Source of the DNA: JABWCQ01 sp964530625
Lineage (GTDB): Bacteria; Electryoneota; RPQS01
NCBI GenBank assembly: GCA_964530625.1
Contig: CAZHAK010000005.1
Location: 1-64,000 of the forward strand
Length of the DNA stretch: 64,000 bases
Direction of reading: 5' to 3'
In this document: positions 24,881-33,881 of the stretch, one piece after another
Layout of the letters: each line of letters opens with the position of its first letter
Position numbering within the stretch: the first letter of the stretch is position 1
Notes under the pieces: generated by a model
The model's database searches: none
Told to the model about the DNA's origin: nothing
Seen by the model: the letters and a program-made list of their open reading frames with translations, nothing else
Program-made: the position numbers and the translations under genes

Positions 24881-25270
24881 ATGATCCGTTTTGTCCCATT
24901 TTTTTTTATAGGTGCTCTGCTAATTGTTGGTTGCGGAAAAAAAGAGACTCCGCAAATGAAAACTGCTGCGCCGCAGCAGGAAATGATGACGCCGGATCCC
25001 GCGGCCTTTGTTGACGCGAAGTTTCTAACGGAACAGGCTGCCAAACGTGACGCGTTGCGACATGATTTAGACTCCCTTCGCGCTTTGCCGGTGATTGATC
25101 GCGCGAAAATTTCTTCTGTGATCAATCGCCGCAAGGGTGAATTGATGACGCTGAAGAAAAATTTGCGCAATAGCACAAGCCTTTCCACCGCACAACGCGA
25201 TTCTCTGATCGCCCCGCTTGAACTTGAATCCATTGAACTCGCCGGCGATCTGATCGCCGTAGCAAAATAG
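24881..25270 (+). CDS. Small lipoprotein of unknown function
   Basis: 129 residues. It begins MIRFVPFFFIGALLIVGCG, a lipoprotein signal with lipobox IVGC, followed by a Lys/Glu-rich stretch and a Pro/Ala-rich linker. The rest is a helical, charged segment (about 60-125) of roughly coiled-coil character, ending LAGDLIAVAK. AGGAG lies five bases before the ATG. It starts one base after the preceding gene's stop and ends nine bases before proS. A periplasmic or outer-membrane structural role is possible; no family was recognised. Confidence 0.75.
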   Translation: MIRFVPFFFIGALLIVGCGKKETPQMKTAAPQQEMMTPDPAAFVDAKFLTEQAAKRDALRHDLDSLRALPVIDRAKISSVINRRKGELMTLKKNLRNSTSLSTAQRDSLIAPLELESIELAGDLIAVAK

Positions 25271-25279
25271 AAAAAATAC

Positions 25280-26746
25280 ATGGCAAAGAACATCACCCCC
25301 CGGAGCAAAGACTACTCCGAGTGGTATCTTGATATTGTCCGCGAAGCAAAGCTTGCTGATCACTCGCCTGTCAAAGGCTGTATGGTCATTCGTCCCAACG
25401 GCTATGCCATCTGGGAAGAGATTCAGCGGCAGCTTGACAAGATGTTTAAGGATACCGGGCACGTCAACGCATACTTCCCGATGCTCATTCCACAAAGCTT
25501 TCTTGAAAAAGAAGCCCAGCATGTCGAGGGATTTGCGCTGGAGTGCGCGGTTGTGACACATTCCGGACTGGAACCCGACGGAGCCGGCAAGCTGAAACCG
25601 AAGGGTAAGCTCGAAGAGAATTACGTTTTGCGTCCGACGTCTGAGACTGTGATTTGGGCCATGTATAAGAACTGGGTGCAAAGCTATCGCGATTTGCCGA
25701 TTCTGATCAATCAGTGGGCGAACGTGTATCGCTGGGAAATGCGCACAAGATTGTTTTTGCGCACAGCGGAGTTTTTGTGGCAAGAAGGACACACAGCGCA
25801 CGCAACGGCAGAAGAAGCAATTGAAGAAACGCTTCGCATGCTCGGTGTGTATCGCGACTTCGCCGAAAACTACATGGCGATGCCCGTGATTCACGGATTG
25901 AAGAGTGATGGTCAGAAATTTCCCGGCGCGGTTGATACTTACTGCATCGAAGCGATGATGCAGGACAAGAAAGCACTGCAAGCCGGAACGTCGCACTTTT
26001 TGGGACAGAATTTCGCCAAGGCGTTCGATGTGCAGTTTCAGACGGTTCACAACACGCTGGATTACGTTTGGGCAACGTCGTGGGGTGTGTCCACGCGGCT
26101 GATCGGCGGCCTGATTATGACGCACGGTGATGACGACGGGATTATCGTGCCGCCGAAACTCGCGCAATGGCCGGTGATGTTCATCCCCATTGCCCGTAAA
26201 GAAGAAGAGCGCGTGCCCGTTATGGAGGCCGTACATCGGATGAAGTCTGAATTGAAGGCTCTAAACATCGCCAGCCGAGTGGACGAGCGCGACAACGTGA
26301 CGCCCGGTTTCAAATTTGCAGAGGCGGAATTGTTCGGTTATCCCGTTCGTGTGGAACTCGGCCCGAGAGATTTGGCGGCGGGAAACTGCATCGTAACCTT
26401 GCGGCACAACCGTGAGAAAATTACGCTGCCGATTAGTGGGCTGGCGGCGGAGATGCCTAAGCTCTTGGATCGCGTGCAGAATGAGTTGTTAGAAATCGCG
26501 CGCGCACGAATGACTGAGAATACGCGCAAGATTGACACTTACGACGAATTCAAGGAATACATCGCTGCCGACAGCGGATTCGCGTTGGTGCATTGGGCGG
26601 GATCGGACGACGACGAAAAACGTATTCAGAATGAAACCAAGGCGACACTGCGGGTGATTCCATTGGAAGGCGAGAAGGAGTCTGGCAAGTGCATGTTGAC
26701 GGGCAAGCCGTCTTCACAGCGTGTCGTCTTTTCAAAAGCATATTAA
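25280..26746 (+). CDS. proS: Prolyl-tRNA synthetase, archaeal/eukaryotic-like type
   Basis: A 488-residue class II aminoacyl-tRNA synthetase that charges tRNA-Pro. Class II motif 2 is RWEMRTRLFLRTAEFLWQEG, preceded by RPTSET; the anticodon-binding domain follows (VELGPRDLAAGNCIV). It lacks the INS editing insertion of the classical bacterial enzyme and ends in the Tyr typical of the archaeal-type C-terminal extension (VVFSKAY). In that extension the zinc Cys residues seem to be lost: only one Cys (KCMLTGKP) remains. There is no clear ribosome-binding site, but it follows the lipoprotein gene closely. Confidence 0.95.
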   Translation: MAKNITPRSKDYSEWYLDIVREAKLADHSPVKGCMVIRPNGYAIWEEIQRQLDKMFKDTGHVNAYFPMLIPQSFLEKEAQHVEGFALECAVVTHSGLEPDGAGKLKPKGKLEENYVLRPTSETVIWAMYKNWVQSYRDLPILINQWANVYRWEMRTRLFLRTAEFLWQEGHTAHATAEEAIEETLRMLGVYRDFAENYMAMPVIHGLKSDGQKFPGAVDTYCIEAMMQDKKALQAGTSHFLGQNFAKAFDVQFQTVHNTLDYVWATSWGVSTRLIGGLIMTHGDDDGIIVPPKLAQWPVMFIPIARKEEERVPVMEAVHRMKSELKALNIASRVDERDNVTPGFKFAEAELFGYPVRVELGPRDLAAGNCIVTLRHNREKITLPISGLAAEMPKLLDRVQNELLEIARARMTENTRKIDTYDEFKEYIAADSGFALVHWAGSDDDEKRIQNETKATLRVIPLEGEKESGKCMLTGKPSSQRVVFSKAY

Positions 26747-26842
26747 CGATTCTTGGTTCCGATCGTGGATTTTCGCGTCGGCGCATAAGTCGCTATGTCA
26801 GCGGTCCCGGGGAAAGAATAACCCGCATTGCGGAGGTGCTAC

Positions 26843-27511
26843 ATGTTTAGAGTTTCTCGATCCGCACGAATTGTATTCGCCCTTTTGATGCTCACGCTCG
26901 TGTCTTCGGCATGTGCCCAAGGGACGACCGGTCTCTCCTGGGGATTCACGCGTACCTATTGGGACGGCACATGGTACAAGGACGGTTATGCTGGTGCCGG
27001 AACCGGCGGCAACATGATCAGCCTTCGCAAGGAATCGCCGCTGACTGACGCGACACGAATCGCGATTGTCGGCAGTTACAGTTGGCTCAGACACACGACG
27101 ACGACCTTGCTTGAGCCGGTGGTCATTGACCCGCTGACTGATGAAGTGATCTCGGGCGGCATGCTCTATACGCGCACGGACAAAACTTACTTTCGTGAAG
27201 TAGAGTTGGCGCTGCACCTGCATCACTACCTTGACAACGAAGGACAGCAAAAGTTTTATATCGGAGGCGGGCCGTCGGGGCGCTGGGCTTCGGCGGGAAA
27301 ACGTTTGCAGGATTCGCGGGAAACGGAGTTTCATACGCAAGCGGCGTGGTTCGGTCTGTCCGTGCTTGCGGGGATACGCCAGCAGTGGAGCGAAGGCGGA
27401 ACCGTGGCGTTTATTGAGCCGCGTATGCTGTGGAGTCCTGATGCCGCTGATCGTTTTCAAGAAACTTTTCCGCCCGTCAATCTCGTTTTTGCAATGGGCA
27501 TCATGTGGTAA
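26843..27511 (+). CDS. Probable outer-membrane beta-barrel protein
   Basis: 222 residues with a signal peptide (MFRVSRSARIVFALLMLTLVSSACA) and then alternating hydrophobic/aromatic strands broken by short Gly/Asn turns (for example GLSWGFTRTYWDG, HLHHYLDNEGQQKFYIGGGPSGRW). The final residues (VNLVFAMGIMW) end in an aromatic, as in outer-membrane barrels. The start at 26843 has GGAGG six bases upstream. The Cys near the cleavage site might suggest lipidation, but the lipobox is poor. Family not recognised; barrel assignment is inferred from strand pattern only. Confidence 0.65.
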   Translation: MFRVSRSARIVFALLMLTLVSSACAQGTTGLSWGFTRTYWDGTWYKDGYAGAGTGGNMISLRKESPLTDATRIAIVGSYSWLRHTTTTLLEPVVIDPLTDEVISGGMLYTRTDKTYFREVELALHLHHYLDNEGQQKFYIGGGPSGRWASAGKRLQDSRETEFHTQAAWFGLSVLAGIRQQWSEGGTVAFIEPRMLWSPDAADRFQETFPPVNLVFAMGIMW

Positions 27512-27517
27512 CTCAAA

Positions 27518-28087
27518 TTGACTGATTCGACAAATACTACTTCGACTGAGCGCGAGACTCCTGAAGGTCTGGTGCTGATCAACACTGGTGACGGCAAAGG
27601 TAAGACGACTGCCGCGCTGGGAACGGTGTTGCGTGCTGTGGGCTACGGACATCGCGTGCTGATTGTCCAGTTTATTAAAGGCAGTTGGACTTACGGTGAG
27701 ATGAAATCCATTAAGCGGCTTGAACCTGAAGTGGAATTCTATCGGATGGGCAAGGGGTTTGTCGGAATTATTGACGATACTTTGCCGCGGGAAGACCATG
27801 AGTTGGCCGCTCGGGAGGCTCTAAGTTTTGCCATTGAGAGATTGCAAAGCGGCGACTATCAGCTTGTGTTGTTAGATGAAATTTTTGTGGCTGCAATGCT
27901 GAATCTGTTGACAGTCGCGGATTTGCATCGAGTGCTGGACGCGCGTCCGAAATCAACATCGTTAATTTTGACGGGGCGCGGGGCTCCGGCTGAGATACTC
28001 GAGCGAGGAGATACCGTGACCGAAATGAAAGAAATCAAACATGCCTATCAGCGGGGGATACTCGCCCAGCGCGGGGTGGATTACTGA
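27518..28087 (+). CDS. cobO: Corrinoid adenosyltransferase (CobO/BtuR family)
   Basis: A 189-residue P-loop enzyme that adenosylates cob(I)alamin to coenzyme B12. The Walker A-like loop is NTGDGKGKTTAALG; VLIVQFIKG, LVLLDEIFVAAM and LILTGRGAP are the other family blocks. Translation probably starts at the TTG at 27518, six bases after the preceding stop; no ATG is available before the P-loop. No other cobalamin genes are present in the window, so it may serve salvage. ftsH follows after two bases. Confidence 0.92.
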   Translation: MTDSTNTTSTERETPEGLVLINTGDGKGKTTAALGTVLRAVGYGHRVLIVQFIKGSWTYGEMKSIKRLEPEVEFYRMGKGFVGIIDDTLPREDHELAAREALSFAIERLQSGDYQLVLLDEIFVAAMLNLLTVADLHRVLDARPKSTSLILTGRGAPAEILERGDTVTEMKEIKHAYQRGILAQRGVDY

Positions 28088-28089
28088 TC

Positions 28090-30084
28090 TTGAGCGAAAA
28101 ACAAGAAAAAAATAACACATCAAAAAAACCACTACCAGTATCCTCGAAGAAGTTCAACTTCTCCTTGTGGTATCTGGTTGCGGTCTTGCTTGCCTTATTC
28201 ATCGCGCAAGCCTACATGGGTGGTCAGCCGCACGAAAAACTCTCGTACTCGAAATTCAAAGAGCTGCTGAACGAAGACCGCATCAAGAATGTGGTTATCA
28301 CGCAGGAGAATATTCGCGGTGAAGCGAGCTTGGATTCTGCCAATACACCATTTGAAGTCGTGCGGGTTGAAGACCCCGACTTGGTGAAGCAATTGGAAGA
28401 AAAGGGAATACAGTTTGAGGGACGCTTCGATTCCGATTGGCTGAAGGGCTTCTTCTTTGCTTGGATTTTGCCGCTGGGTATTATCATTCTGCTTTGGAGT
28501 TTCCTGATTCGTCGCATGGGCGGCGGCGGCGGAGCGGGCGGCTTGATGTCGTTCGGCAAATCGCGAGCGAAAGTTTATGTTGAGAGCGCGATCAAAATTA
28601 ATTTTAGCGATGTGGCCGGAATTGACGAGGCTGTCGAAGAATTAAAGGAAGTCGTTGACTTCCTGAAACATCCGGCGAAATTCCGCGCGTTAGGCGCTAA
28701 CATTCCAAAAGGTGTGATGCTGGTCGGCCCTCCGGGAACCGGCAAAACTCTGCTTGCGAAAGCCGTTGCCGGAGAAGCGAGTGTGCCGTTCTTCTCTATT
28801 TCAGGCTCGGACTTTGTCGAGATGTTTGTCGGGGTCGGTGCGGCGCGTGTCCGGGACTTGTTTGCGCAAGCTGCCGCAAAAGCGCCGTGTATCGTGTTCA
28901 TTGACGAGTTGGATGCGCTGGGTAAAGCGCGTGGAGCGAATCCGTGGGCCAGTCATGACGAGCGCGAGCAGACTCTGAATGCATTGCTGGTTGAGATGGA
29001 TGGCTTCGAGAGCTCTAAGGGTGTGATCATCATGGCCGCCACAAACCGTCCGGAGATTCTCGACATGGCGCTGATGCGTCCCGGACGGTTCGACCGTCAA
29101 GTGGTTGTGGATCCTCCGAACATTGATGGACGTGAAGCGATTTTACGTGTGCATGCGAAGGGTAAGAGGTTCGACAAGGACGTGAATATGCGCGTGATTG
29201 CAGCGCGAACACCGGGATTCACGGGCGCGGACTTAGCTAATTCGATCAACGAGGCGGCATTGTTATCTGCGCGCAGGGAGAAAAAGGTCATCGGTATGCG
29301 CGAGCTTGAAGAAGCTGTAGATCGCGAAATGACCGGACTCGAGCGCCGCAGTCGCGTCATGACTCCAAAGGTCAAAGAGAAGATAGCCTATCATGAATGC
29401 GGGCACGCGCTGGTGGGCGCAAAACTGCCGCATACGGACCCGATTCACCGTGTCTCGATTATTCCGCGCGGAACCTCCACGTTGGGACATACGCTGTATC
29501 TTCCCGCTGAAGAGCAAGTTCTGATTTCCAAACAAGAGATCATTGACAAGATTAAAGTCGCGCTGGGGGGGCGGGCCGCTGAAGAATTGATTTTCGGAGA
29601 GGTCACATCCGGCGCATACAATGACTTGCAGCAGGTGACCGCGATGGCGCGCGCGATGGTGATGGATTACGGTATGTCCGAGAATTTAGGACAAGTGGTG
29701 TATCGCCGCCGCTCACAGTCGCCGCGCGACAATCCGTTTCAAACACAAGATGACTTCTATGGTGAAAAAACCGCGGAGGCCATTGACCTCGAGGTGCGCG
29801 AAATCGTCGAGAAATGTTATGACGAGGCGAAGCGGATATTGGCTGACCATCTCGATCTCTTGAAAGATATGGCGACGGAGCTTCTGAGCGTCGAGATTCT
29901 CGAAGGAGACGCGCTGGCAGAATTCCTCGGCAAGGATCGCATCACGGATTATTCGCAGCATCTGAATGGTTCGCTTTTGCAGACCGAGGAGCCCGACGAA
30001 TCCGAATCGAGCAAGGAAGGTGATGATCCTTCTTCAGAGGGCGATGACCCCAACGTCGGCCATAATCTCGACAAGGCCGGTTGA
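28090..30084 (+). CDS. ftsH: ATP-dependent zinc metalloprotease FtsH
   Basis: A 664-residue membrane protease that extracts and degrades misfolded membrane proteins and some regulators. Transmembrane segments lie near residues 25-42 and 120-142 with a periplasmic domain between them. The AAA module has Walker A GPPGTGKT (about 212), Walker B FIDELDALG and an arginine-finger region RPGRFDRQ; the zinc site is HECGH (about 435). The C-terminus is acidic and Ser-rich. Translation starts at a TTG two bases after cobO, a weak start that may limit its level. All catalytic residues are intact. Confidence 0.96.
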   Translation: MSEKQEKNNTSKKPLPVSSKKFNFSLWYLVAVLLALFIAQAYMGGQPHEKLSYSKFKELLNEDRIKNVVITQENIRGEASLDSANTPFEVVRVEDPDLVKQLEEKGIQFEGRFDSDWLKGFFFAWILPLGIIILLWSFLIRRMGGGGGAGGLMSFGKSRAKVYVESAIKINFSDVAGIDEAVEELKEVVDFLKHPAKFRALGANIPKGVMLVGPPGTGKTLLAKAVAGEASVPFFSISGSDFVEMFVGVGAARVRDLFAQAAAKAPCIVFIDELDALGKARGANPWASHDEREQTLNALLVEMDGFESSKGVIIMAATNRPEILDMALMRPGRFDRQVVVDPPNIDGREAILRVHAKGKRFDKDVNMRVIAARTPGFTGADLANSINEAALLSARREKKVIGMRELEEAVDREMTGLERRSRVMTPKVKEKIAYHECGHALVGAKLPHTDPIHRVSIIPRGTSTLGHTLYLPAEEQVLISKQEIIDKIKVALGGRAAEELIFGEVTSGAYNDLQQVTAMARAMVMDYGMSENLGQVVYRRRSQSPRDNPFQTQDDFYGEKTAEAIDLEVREIVEKCYDEAKRILADHLDLLKDMATELLSVEILEGDALAEFLGKDRITDYSQHLNGSLLQTEEPDESESSKEGDDPSSEGDDPNVGHNLDKAG

Positions 30085-30256
30085 TTTGAGCAGATCTCGC
30101 GGTTTACGCCTTGAAATCTGCAACTAGGTTGCACTTTGCTGTGCGCAATGCACCAACATAAAGCCGTTTTCTTCACTTTCCGTATCACAATGCCCGGTTT
30201 GCATCGGGCATATTGATTGCCCAATAGATGAACAATCAAGTATGAAGGATGAACAC

Positions 30257-30832
30257 ATGTTACCGCTGATTCTGCTGATGAGTGTTTTTGCTGTTGCTAT
30301 CGCCGGCGAAAATCCACCTGTGCAAGTTAATTTCAATCTGGTGCAGGTTAATAAGTATCAAGGGCAGGAGGAAGTCCTTGAGAACATTCAGACTCCCGGT
30401 CAACGTGTGGTGATTGACGTCGGAAATCAAGAAACGATGCTGCATTATCTTGCGGCAACCGCGAAAGTTCCCGTGCGTACCCGACCTGTCGCGGTCAGCT
30501 CGCGCTCGACCACAAGCGCAGGTTTTGCGACCGACGCGTCGATTATTGATTGGGATTCCTACCGGATTTTCGTTGCGCCAAGTGGAGTTGACTCTTTCAG
30601 AGTGAGCGCGTCGCGCACTGGTTGCCCAGGAACGGAGGTCGCACCGTCTGTTGCGGTCGCTTTTGCGACTCAAGCCGGGTGGAGTGACCCGCCGATTCGA
30701 TTCGGCCCATTGACTTCGAATACAACGTGTCCGCTCGGTCATGGATTTGTGCTGGAGATTTCCGGGCAGGGATCGATGCCGCCGCGCGTAAAATTAGTGG
30801 AATCCGGTTCGTCAATGATGGGTAAGCGATAG
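30257..30832 (+). CDS. Secreted protein of unknown function
   Basis: 191 residues from the ATG at 30257 (GAAGGAT six bases upstream); an in-frame ATG at 30242 would add five residues. The N-terminus (MLPLILLMSVFAVAIAG) is a signal peptide. The mature protein is beta-rich with two Cys in its C-terminal half (SRTGCPG and NTTCPLG), which could form a disulfide. No family recognised. The 172-base gap after ftsH holds a 7-bp hairpin (30190-30211) without a T run, so read-through is possible. It ends at a very strong bidirectional hairpin. Confidence 0.7.
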   Translation: MLPLILLMSVFAVAIAGENPPVQVNFNLVQVNKYQGQEEVLENIQTPGQRVVIDVGNQETMLHYLAATAKVPVRTRPVAVSSRSTTSAGFATDASIIDWDSYRIFVAPSGVDSFRVSASRTGCPGTEVAPSVAVAFATQAGWSDPPIRFGPLTSNTTCPLGHGFVLEISGQGSMPPRVKLVESGSSMMGKR

Positions 30833-30852
30833 GATATTGCGGTGACACTTGG

Positions 30853-30896
30853 AAATACAGAGCGGGCGATGAGGATTCATCGCCCGCTCTGTATTT
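30853..30896. terminator. Perfect 20-bp bidirectional terminator hairpin
   Basis: AAATACAGAGCGGGCGATGA pairs exactly with its complement across a 4-base loop. A-rich/T-rich ends suit termination from both sides, between two convergent operons. Confidence 0.9.
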
Positions 30897-30912
30897 TGCT
30901 TCACGTGCGTGG

Positions 30913-31704
30913 CTAAAGATTCAAGCGGATGCGCCGCAGTTCTGCTTTTGACCCTGCGCCGATTTCAAACTTGGCGCCATCCAGAGTGTACCATTCGTTC
31001 ACGCCCTGTACGGGTGAGAAGGGGCGAGGCAAGTAGAGTGTCGTGCTGGGTGTTCCACAAGTCCCCAACAGCAACAACCGTTCACCTTTCTGATTTCGGC
31101 AGAGATCCATGACCATGCCGACCCAACTTTCTTTGTCATTTCGAAGGGCGACGATGAGATCGCCGATGGCGATGGAATCATCCACGATCGCTTGAGTCTC
31201 GCGGCGCAAAGCTATCGCGCCCATTTCTTCGGCGACGAAGCTCAGGTAGCGTTCGTAATTTGCCTTGCTGCCGTCAGGAGTCGTGACTTGCACGAAAGTA
31301 TATCGGCCACCGCTCTTTTTCGGTCTTAGGCCGTCTAACCAATCACGCCAACGCGCAGCTTGACCGTTATCAAGCGGAAAGGCGATGTCGCCGCGACGAC
31401 CATGCTCCCATAAGTAATCTCCCCACAACCTGACGATGCCGTCCACACCGACATCGCGCGAGTTGTCATAAGGCTTAACATCTGTTTTGCCGATCACATT
31501 TTCCTCGCAAAGCAACGTCTCGCCGTCGCCTGCGATAAATTCTCCAGCTGGAAAGAGCTTGGTCTCACGCAGTGCCAGCGCAAACGCACCAGTGGCTTTG
31601 CCAATTCGATCATATCCCGGAGGCGTTTCGATATCGCCGATTGTCTGAGCGGAAACGAGTCCAGTTCCGAGAAACAGGCAGAGCGTGGTGACGAATAGTT
31701 TCAT
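30913..31704 (-). CDS. Secreted protein, DUF4846-like
   Basis: 263 residues from the ATG at 31704, which gives a signal peptide (MKLFVTTLCLFLGTGLVSA). An upstream ATG at 31737 would overlap the preceding gene. The DVGVDGIVRLWGDYLWE segment and the preceding short catalytic-looking stretch resemble the DUF4846 family of predicted secreted proteins, in which a (D/N)VG..D...RL.A.YL pattern recurs. Function is unknown. It starts four bases after the TSUP permease stop and is the last gene of the uvrA-led operon. The family match is from memory of the pattern and is moderate. Confidence 0.65.
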   Translation of the reverse strand: MKLFVTTLCLFLGTGLVSAQTIGDIETPPGYDRIGKATGAFALALRETKLFPAGEFIAGDGETLLCEENVIGKTDVKPYDNSRDVGVDGIVRLWGDYLWEHGRRGDIAFPLDNGQAARWRDWLDGLRPKKSGGRYTFVQVTTPDGSKANYERYLSFVAEEMGAIALRRETQAIVDDSIAIGDLIVALRNDKESWVGMVMDLCRNQKGERLLLLGTCGTPSTTLYLPRPFSPVQGVNEWYTLDGAKFEIGAGSKAELRRIRLNL

Positions 31705-31708
31705 AATT

Positions 31709-32437
31709 TCACTCAAAGAAAAAGAGGAAGCGCACACCCACGGCAGCCAAGACCACTAATAGAATACCGCGAAACACATGCGCGCGCATTTTCGAAACAA
31801 GTATTTTCCCAAAATACGAACCTGTGATCATCAAGGCCATAAGCGGCAACAGTAATACAAAGTCCTTCCACGCCAGAACAGACGTGCCGCCCCAGACGAT
31901 GAGTTTGGAAACGTGCGTTCCCGCCGCCGCTAAGGCTTCTGTGCCGATGAAACTCTCTTTGATTAGACCATAGCGCAGAAAATAGGGCGCGATGATAAGA
32001 CCCGATCCCCCCACGACGCCGCTCGAGACGCCTGCGGGAATTCCGATCCAAGACATTGAACGTAAGTTTGACGACTTGGGCCATTGGACTCGCAGGAAAT
32101 TCATGCCGACGTATATTAACAAATAGAGTCCGAGAATTCGTGCAATCCAAACTCCCGGTAGAAACGCGTAGCCCAATGCACCGAGTGCCGCGCCGGGGAT
32201 TGCAGTCCATAAGAACGCGCGCAGGACTTGCCAATCTATCCCCTTGCGCGCAAAATAGGCGCGCGAAAAATTCCCCGACAAGAGAAGCACTGACAAATAC
32301 GGCACGGCCAATCGCATTCCGACAACCTCGGCTAAGATCGGAAGATAAACCATTCCACCGCCGACACCGGCTATGCCTGAGACGGTTGAAGCGAGCAACG
32401 CGCCTGCCGCAAGTATAAGATAATCGCTTATCGGCAA
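31709..32437 (-). CDS. TSUP family (TauE/SafE) membrane permease
   Basis: 242 residues, strongly hydrophobic with about seven or eight predicted transmembrane helices. The Gly-rich VSGIAGVGGGMVYLPIL near the N-terminus and its second-half echo VSSGVVGGSGLIIAPY are the hallmark of the TauE/SafE family, whose members move sulfite, sulfoacetate, sulfolactate or other organic anions. The substrate here cannot be told from sequence. It lies between aspA (four-base gap) and the DUF4846-like gene. Confidence 0.88.
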   Translation of the reverse strand: MPISDYLILAAGALLASTVSGIAGVGGGMVYLPILAEVVGMRLAVPYLSVLLLSGNFSRAYFARKGIDWQVLRAFLWTAIPGAALGALGYAFLPGVWIARILGLYLLIYVGMNFLRVQWPKSSNLRSMSWIGIPAGVSSGVVGGSGLIIAPYFLRYGLIKESFIGTEALAAAGTHVSKLIVWGGTSVLAWKDFVLLLPLMALMITGSYFGKILVSKMRAHVFRGILLVVLAAVGVRFLFFFE

Positions 32438-32441
32438 TCGC

Positions 32442-33860
32442 TCAGCCGCCGCCCGCGCCGGCTGATTGCAGATCGGGATCGGTTAACTTTCGCGGATCCA
32501 GAATGTCCTTCAATTGCTCGTCTGTGAGAAGCTTCTTTTCGCGGATCAACTGGATAATGGACTTGCCAGTCTTCACGGATTCTTTGGCCAAATCTGCGGC
32601 CTTGGCATAGCCGATGTATGGATTCATGATGGTCGCCATGCCCACGGACGATTCGAAATACATTTTGCAGCGTTCGCGATCCACTGTGATTCCTTCTATG
32701 CAGCGAGTAGAGAAAACGTCCATTGAAGTGCTCAGGATTTGTAGTGACTGCTGCAGATTGTAATTGACAACGGGCATCATCACATTCAAATCCAATTGGC
32801 CCGCCTGTGCGCAATAGGCCACCGTCTGGTCGAAACCGACGACCTGATAACAAACTTGGTTCATCATCTCGGCCATGGATGGGTTCACTTTGCCCGGCAT
32901 GATGGATGAACCCGGCTGAACTGCGGGAAGAATAATCTCCTGCAAGCCCGTGCGTGGACCGCTGCTGAGATAGCGAAGATCGGACACAATCTTACCCAAT
33001 TCGAGCGCTAACAGCCTTAGCGCTGACGAGAAGTAGAGGAAGTCGCCAAGACTCTGCGTGACTTCGAACATATTCTCGGCAGGTTGAAATGCGATGCCGG
33101 TTTGCTTTGAAATTTCGTTGGCGACGCGAACACGATATTCGGGATGGGCGTTCATGCCCGTGCCTGCCGCAGTGCCGCCGAGATTCAGTTGGCGAAGCCC
33201 TGCTTCAGCTTCGATCAATCTTGCTTTGCAGCGCCTCATGATAGCCGCGTATCCGCCGAACTCCTGACCCAAGCGAATGGGAACGGCGTCCTGCAAGTGT
33301 GTGCGCGCACTCTTGATGACGTCGTCAAACTCTTTGGCTTTAACGTCGAGAGCAGAAATCACAAGGTCCACAGACTTCAACAAATCCGGGAACTTCAAAC
33401 ACAATCCGATGCGAATCGCCGCCGGATAGGAGTCGTTCGTGGATTGCGCCATGTTGACGTGATCGTTGGGATTGATCTTGCTGTAATTGCCTCGCGGCAA
33501 TCCCAGAATTTCGGCCGCACGATTGGCGATCACTTCGTTGACATTCATATTTGTCGAGGTGCCCGCACCCGCCTGATACACGTCCACGACGATTTGATCC
33601 GCGAGTTTGCCGGATAACAACTCATCTGCGGCCTTGATGATCGCGTCGGATTGCTCGTCCGTCAACAGGTGCAAATCGCGATGCACCACCGCTGCCGATC
33701 TTTTAATGGTTACATACGCTCTTACAAACACTGGATGCGGTCTGATTCCCGAGATTGGGAAATTTGCAACAGCGCGCGCGGTTTGTACGCCATAATACGC
33801 GTTCGTGGGCACTTGAAGCTCGCCCAGCGAATCTTTTTCGATTCTAAAATCGCTACTCAT
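32442..33860 (-). CDS. aspA: Aspartate ammonia-lyase (aspartase)
   Basis: A 472-residue member of the fumarase/aspartase superfamily. The signature GSSIMPGKVNPSMAE is present. Features that favour aspartase over class II fumarase are YYGVQTARAVANFPIS near the N-terminus, DVYQAGAGTSTNMN and MNQVCYQVVGFDQTV. It converts aspartate reversibly to fumarate and ammonia. It lies directly downstream of nadA, which consumes iminoaspartate derived from aspartate. The C-terminus ends in a Gly-rich GAGGG. Fumarase activity cannot be excluded. Confidence 0.88.
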   Translation of the reverse strand: MSSDFRIEKDSLGELQVPTNAYYGVQTARAVANFPISGIRPHPVFVRAYVTIKRSAAVVHRDLHLLTDEQSDAIIKAADELLSGKLADQIVVDVYQAGAGTSTNMNVNEVIANRAAEILGLPRGNYSKINPNDHVNMAQSTNDSYPAAIRIGLCLKFPDLLKSVDLVISALDVKAKEFDDVIKSARTHLQDAVPIRLGQEFGGYAAIMRRCKARLIEAEAGLRQLNLGGTAAGTGMNAHPEYRVRVANEISKQTGIAFQPAENMFEVTQSLGDFLYFSSALRLLALELGKIVSDLRYLSSGPRTGLQEIILPAVQPGSSIMPGKVNPSMAEMMNQVCYQVVGFDQTVAYCAQAGQLDLNVMMPVVNYNLQQSLQILSTSMDVFSTRCIEGITVDRERCKMYFESSVGMATIMNPYIGYAKAADLAKESVKTGKSIIQLIREKKLLTDEQLKDILDPRKLTDPDLQSAGAGGG

Positions 33861-33881
33861 ATCTCTTTAGTTTCTTTATGA

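Noticed and set aside
25067..26236. 389-residue minus-strand ORF opposite proS
   Set aside because: Composition typical of an antisense shadow; proS on the plus strand is complete and conserved.
30190..30211. Terminator after ftsH
   Set aside because: A 7-bp hairpin without a T run; not enough to call a terminator, mentioned only in the following gene's entry.
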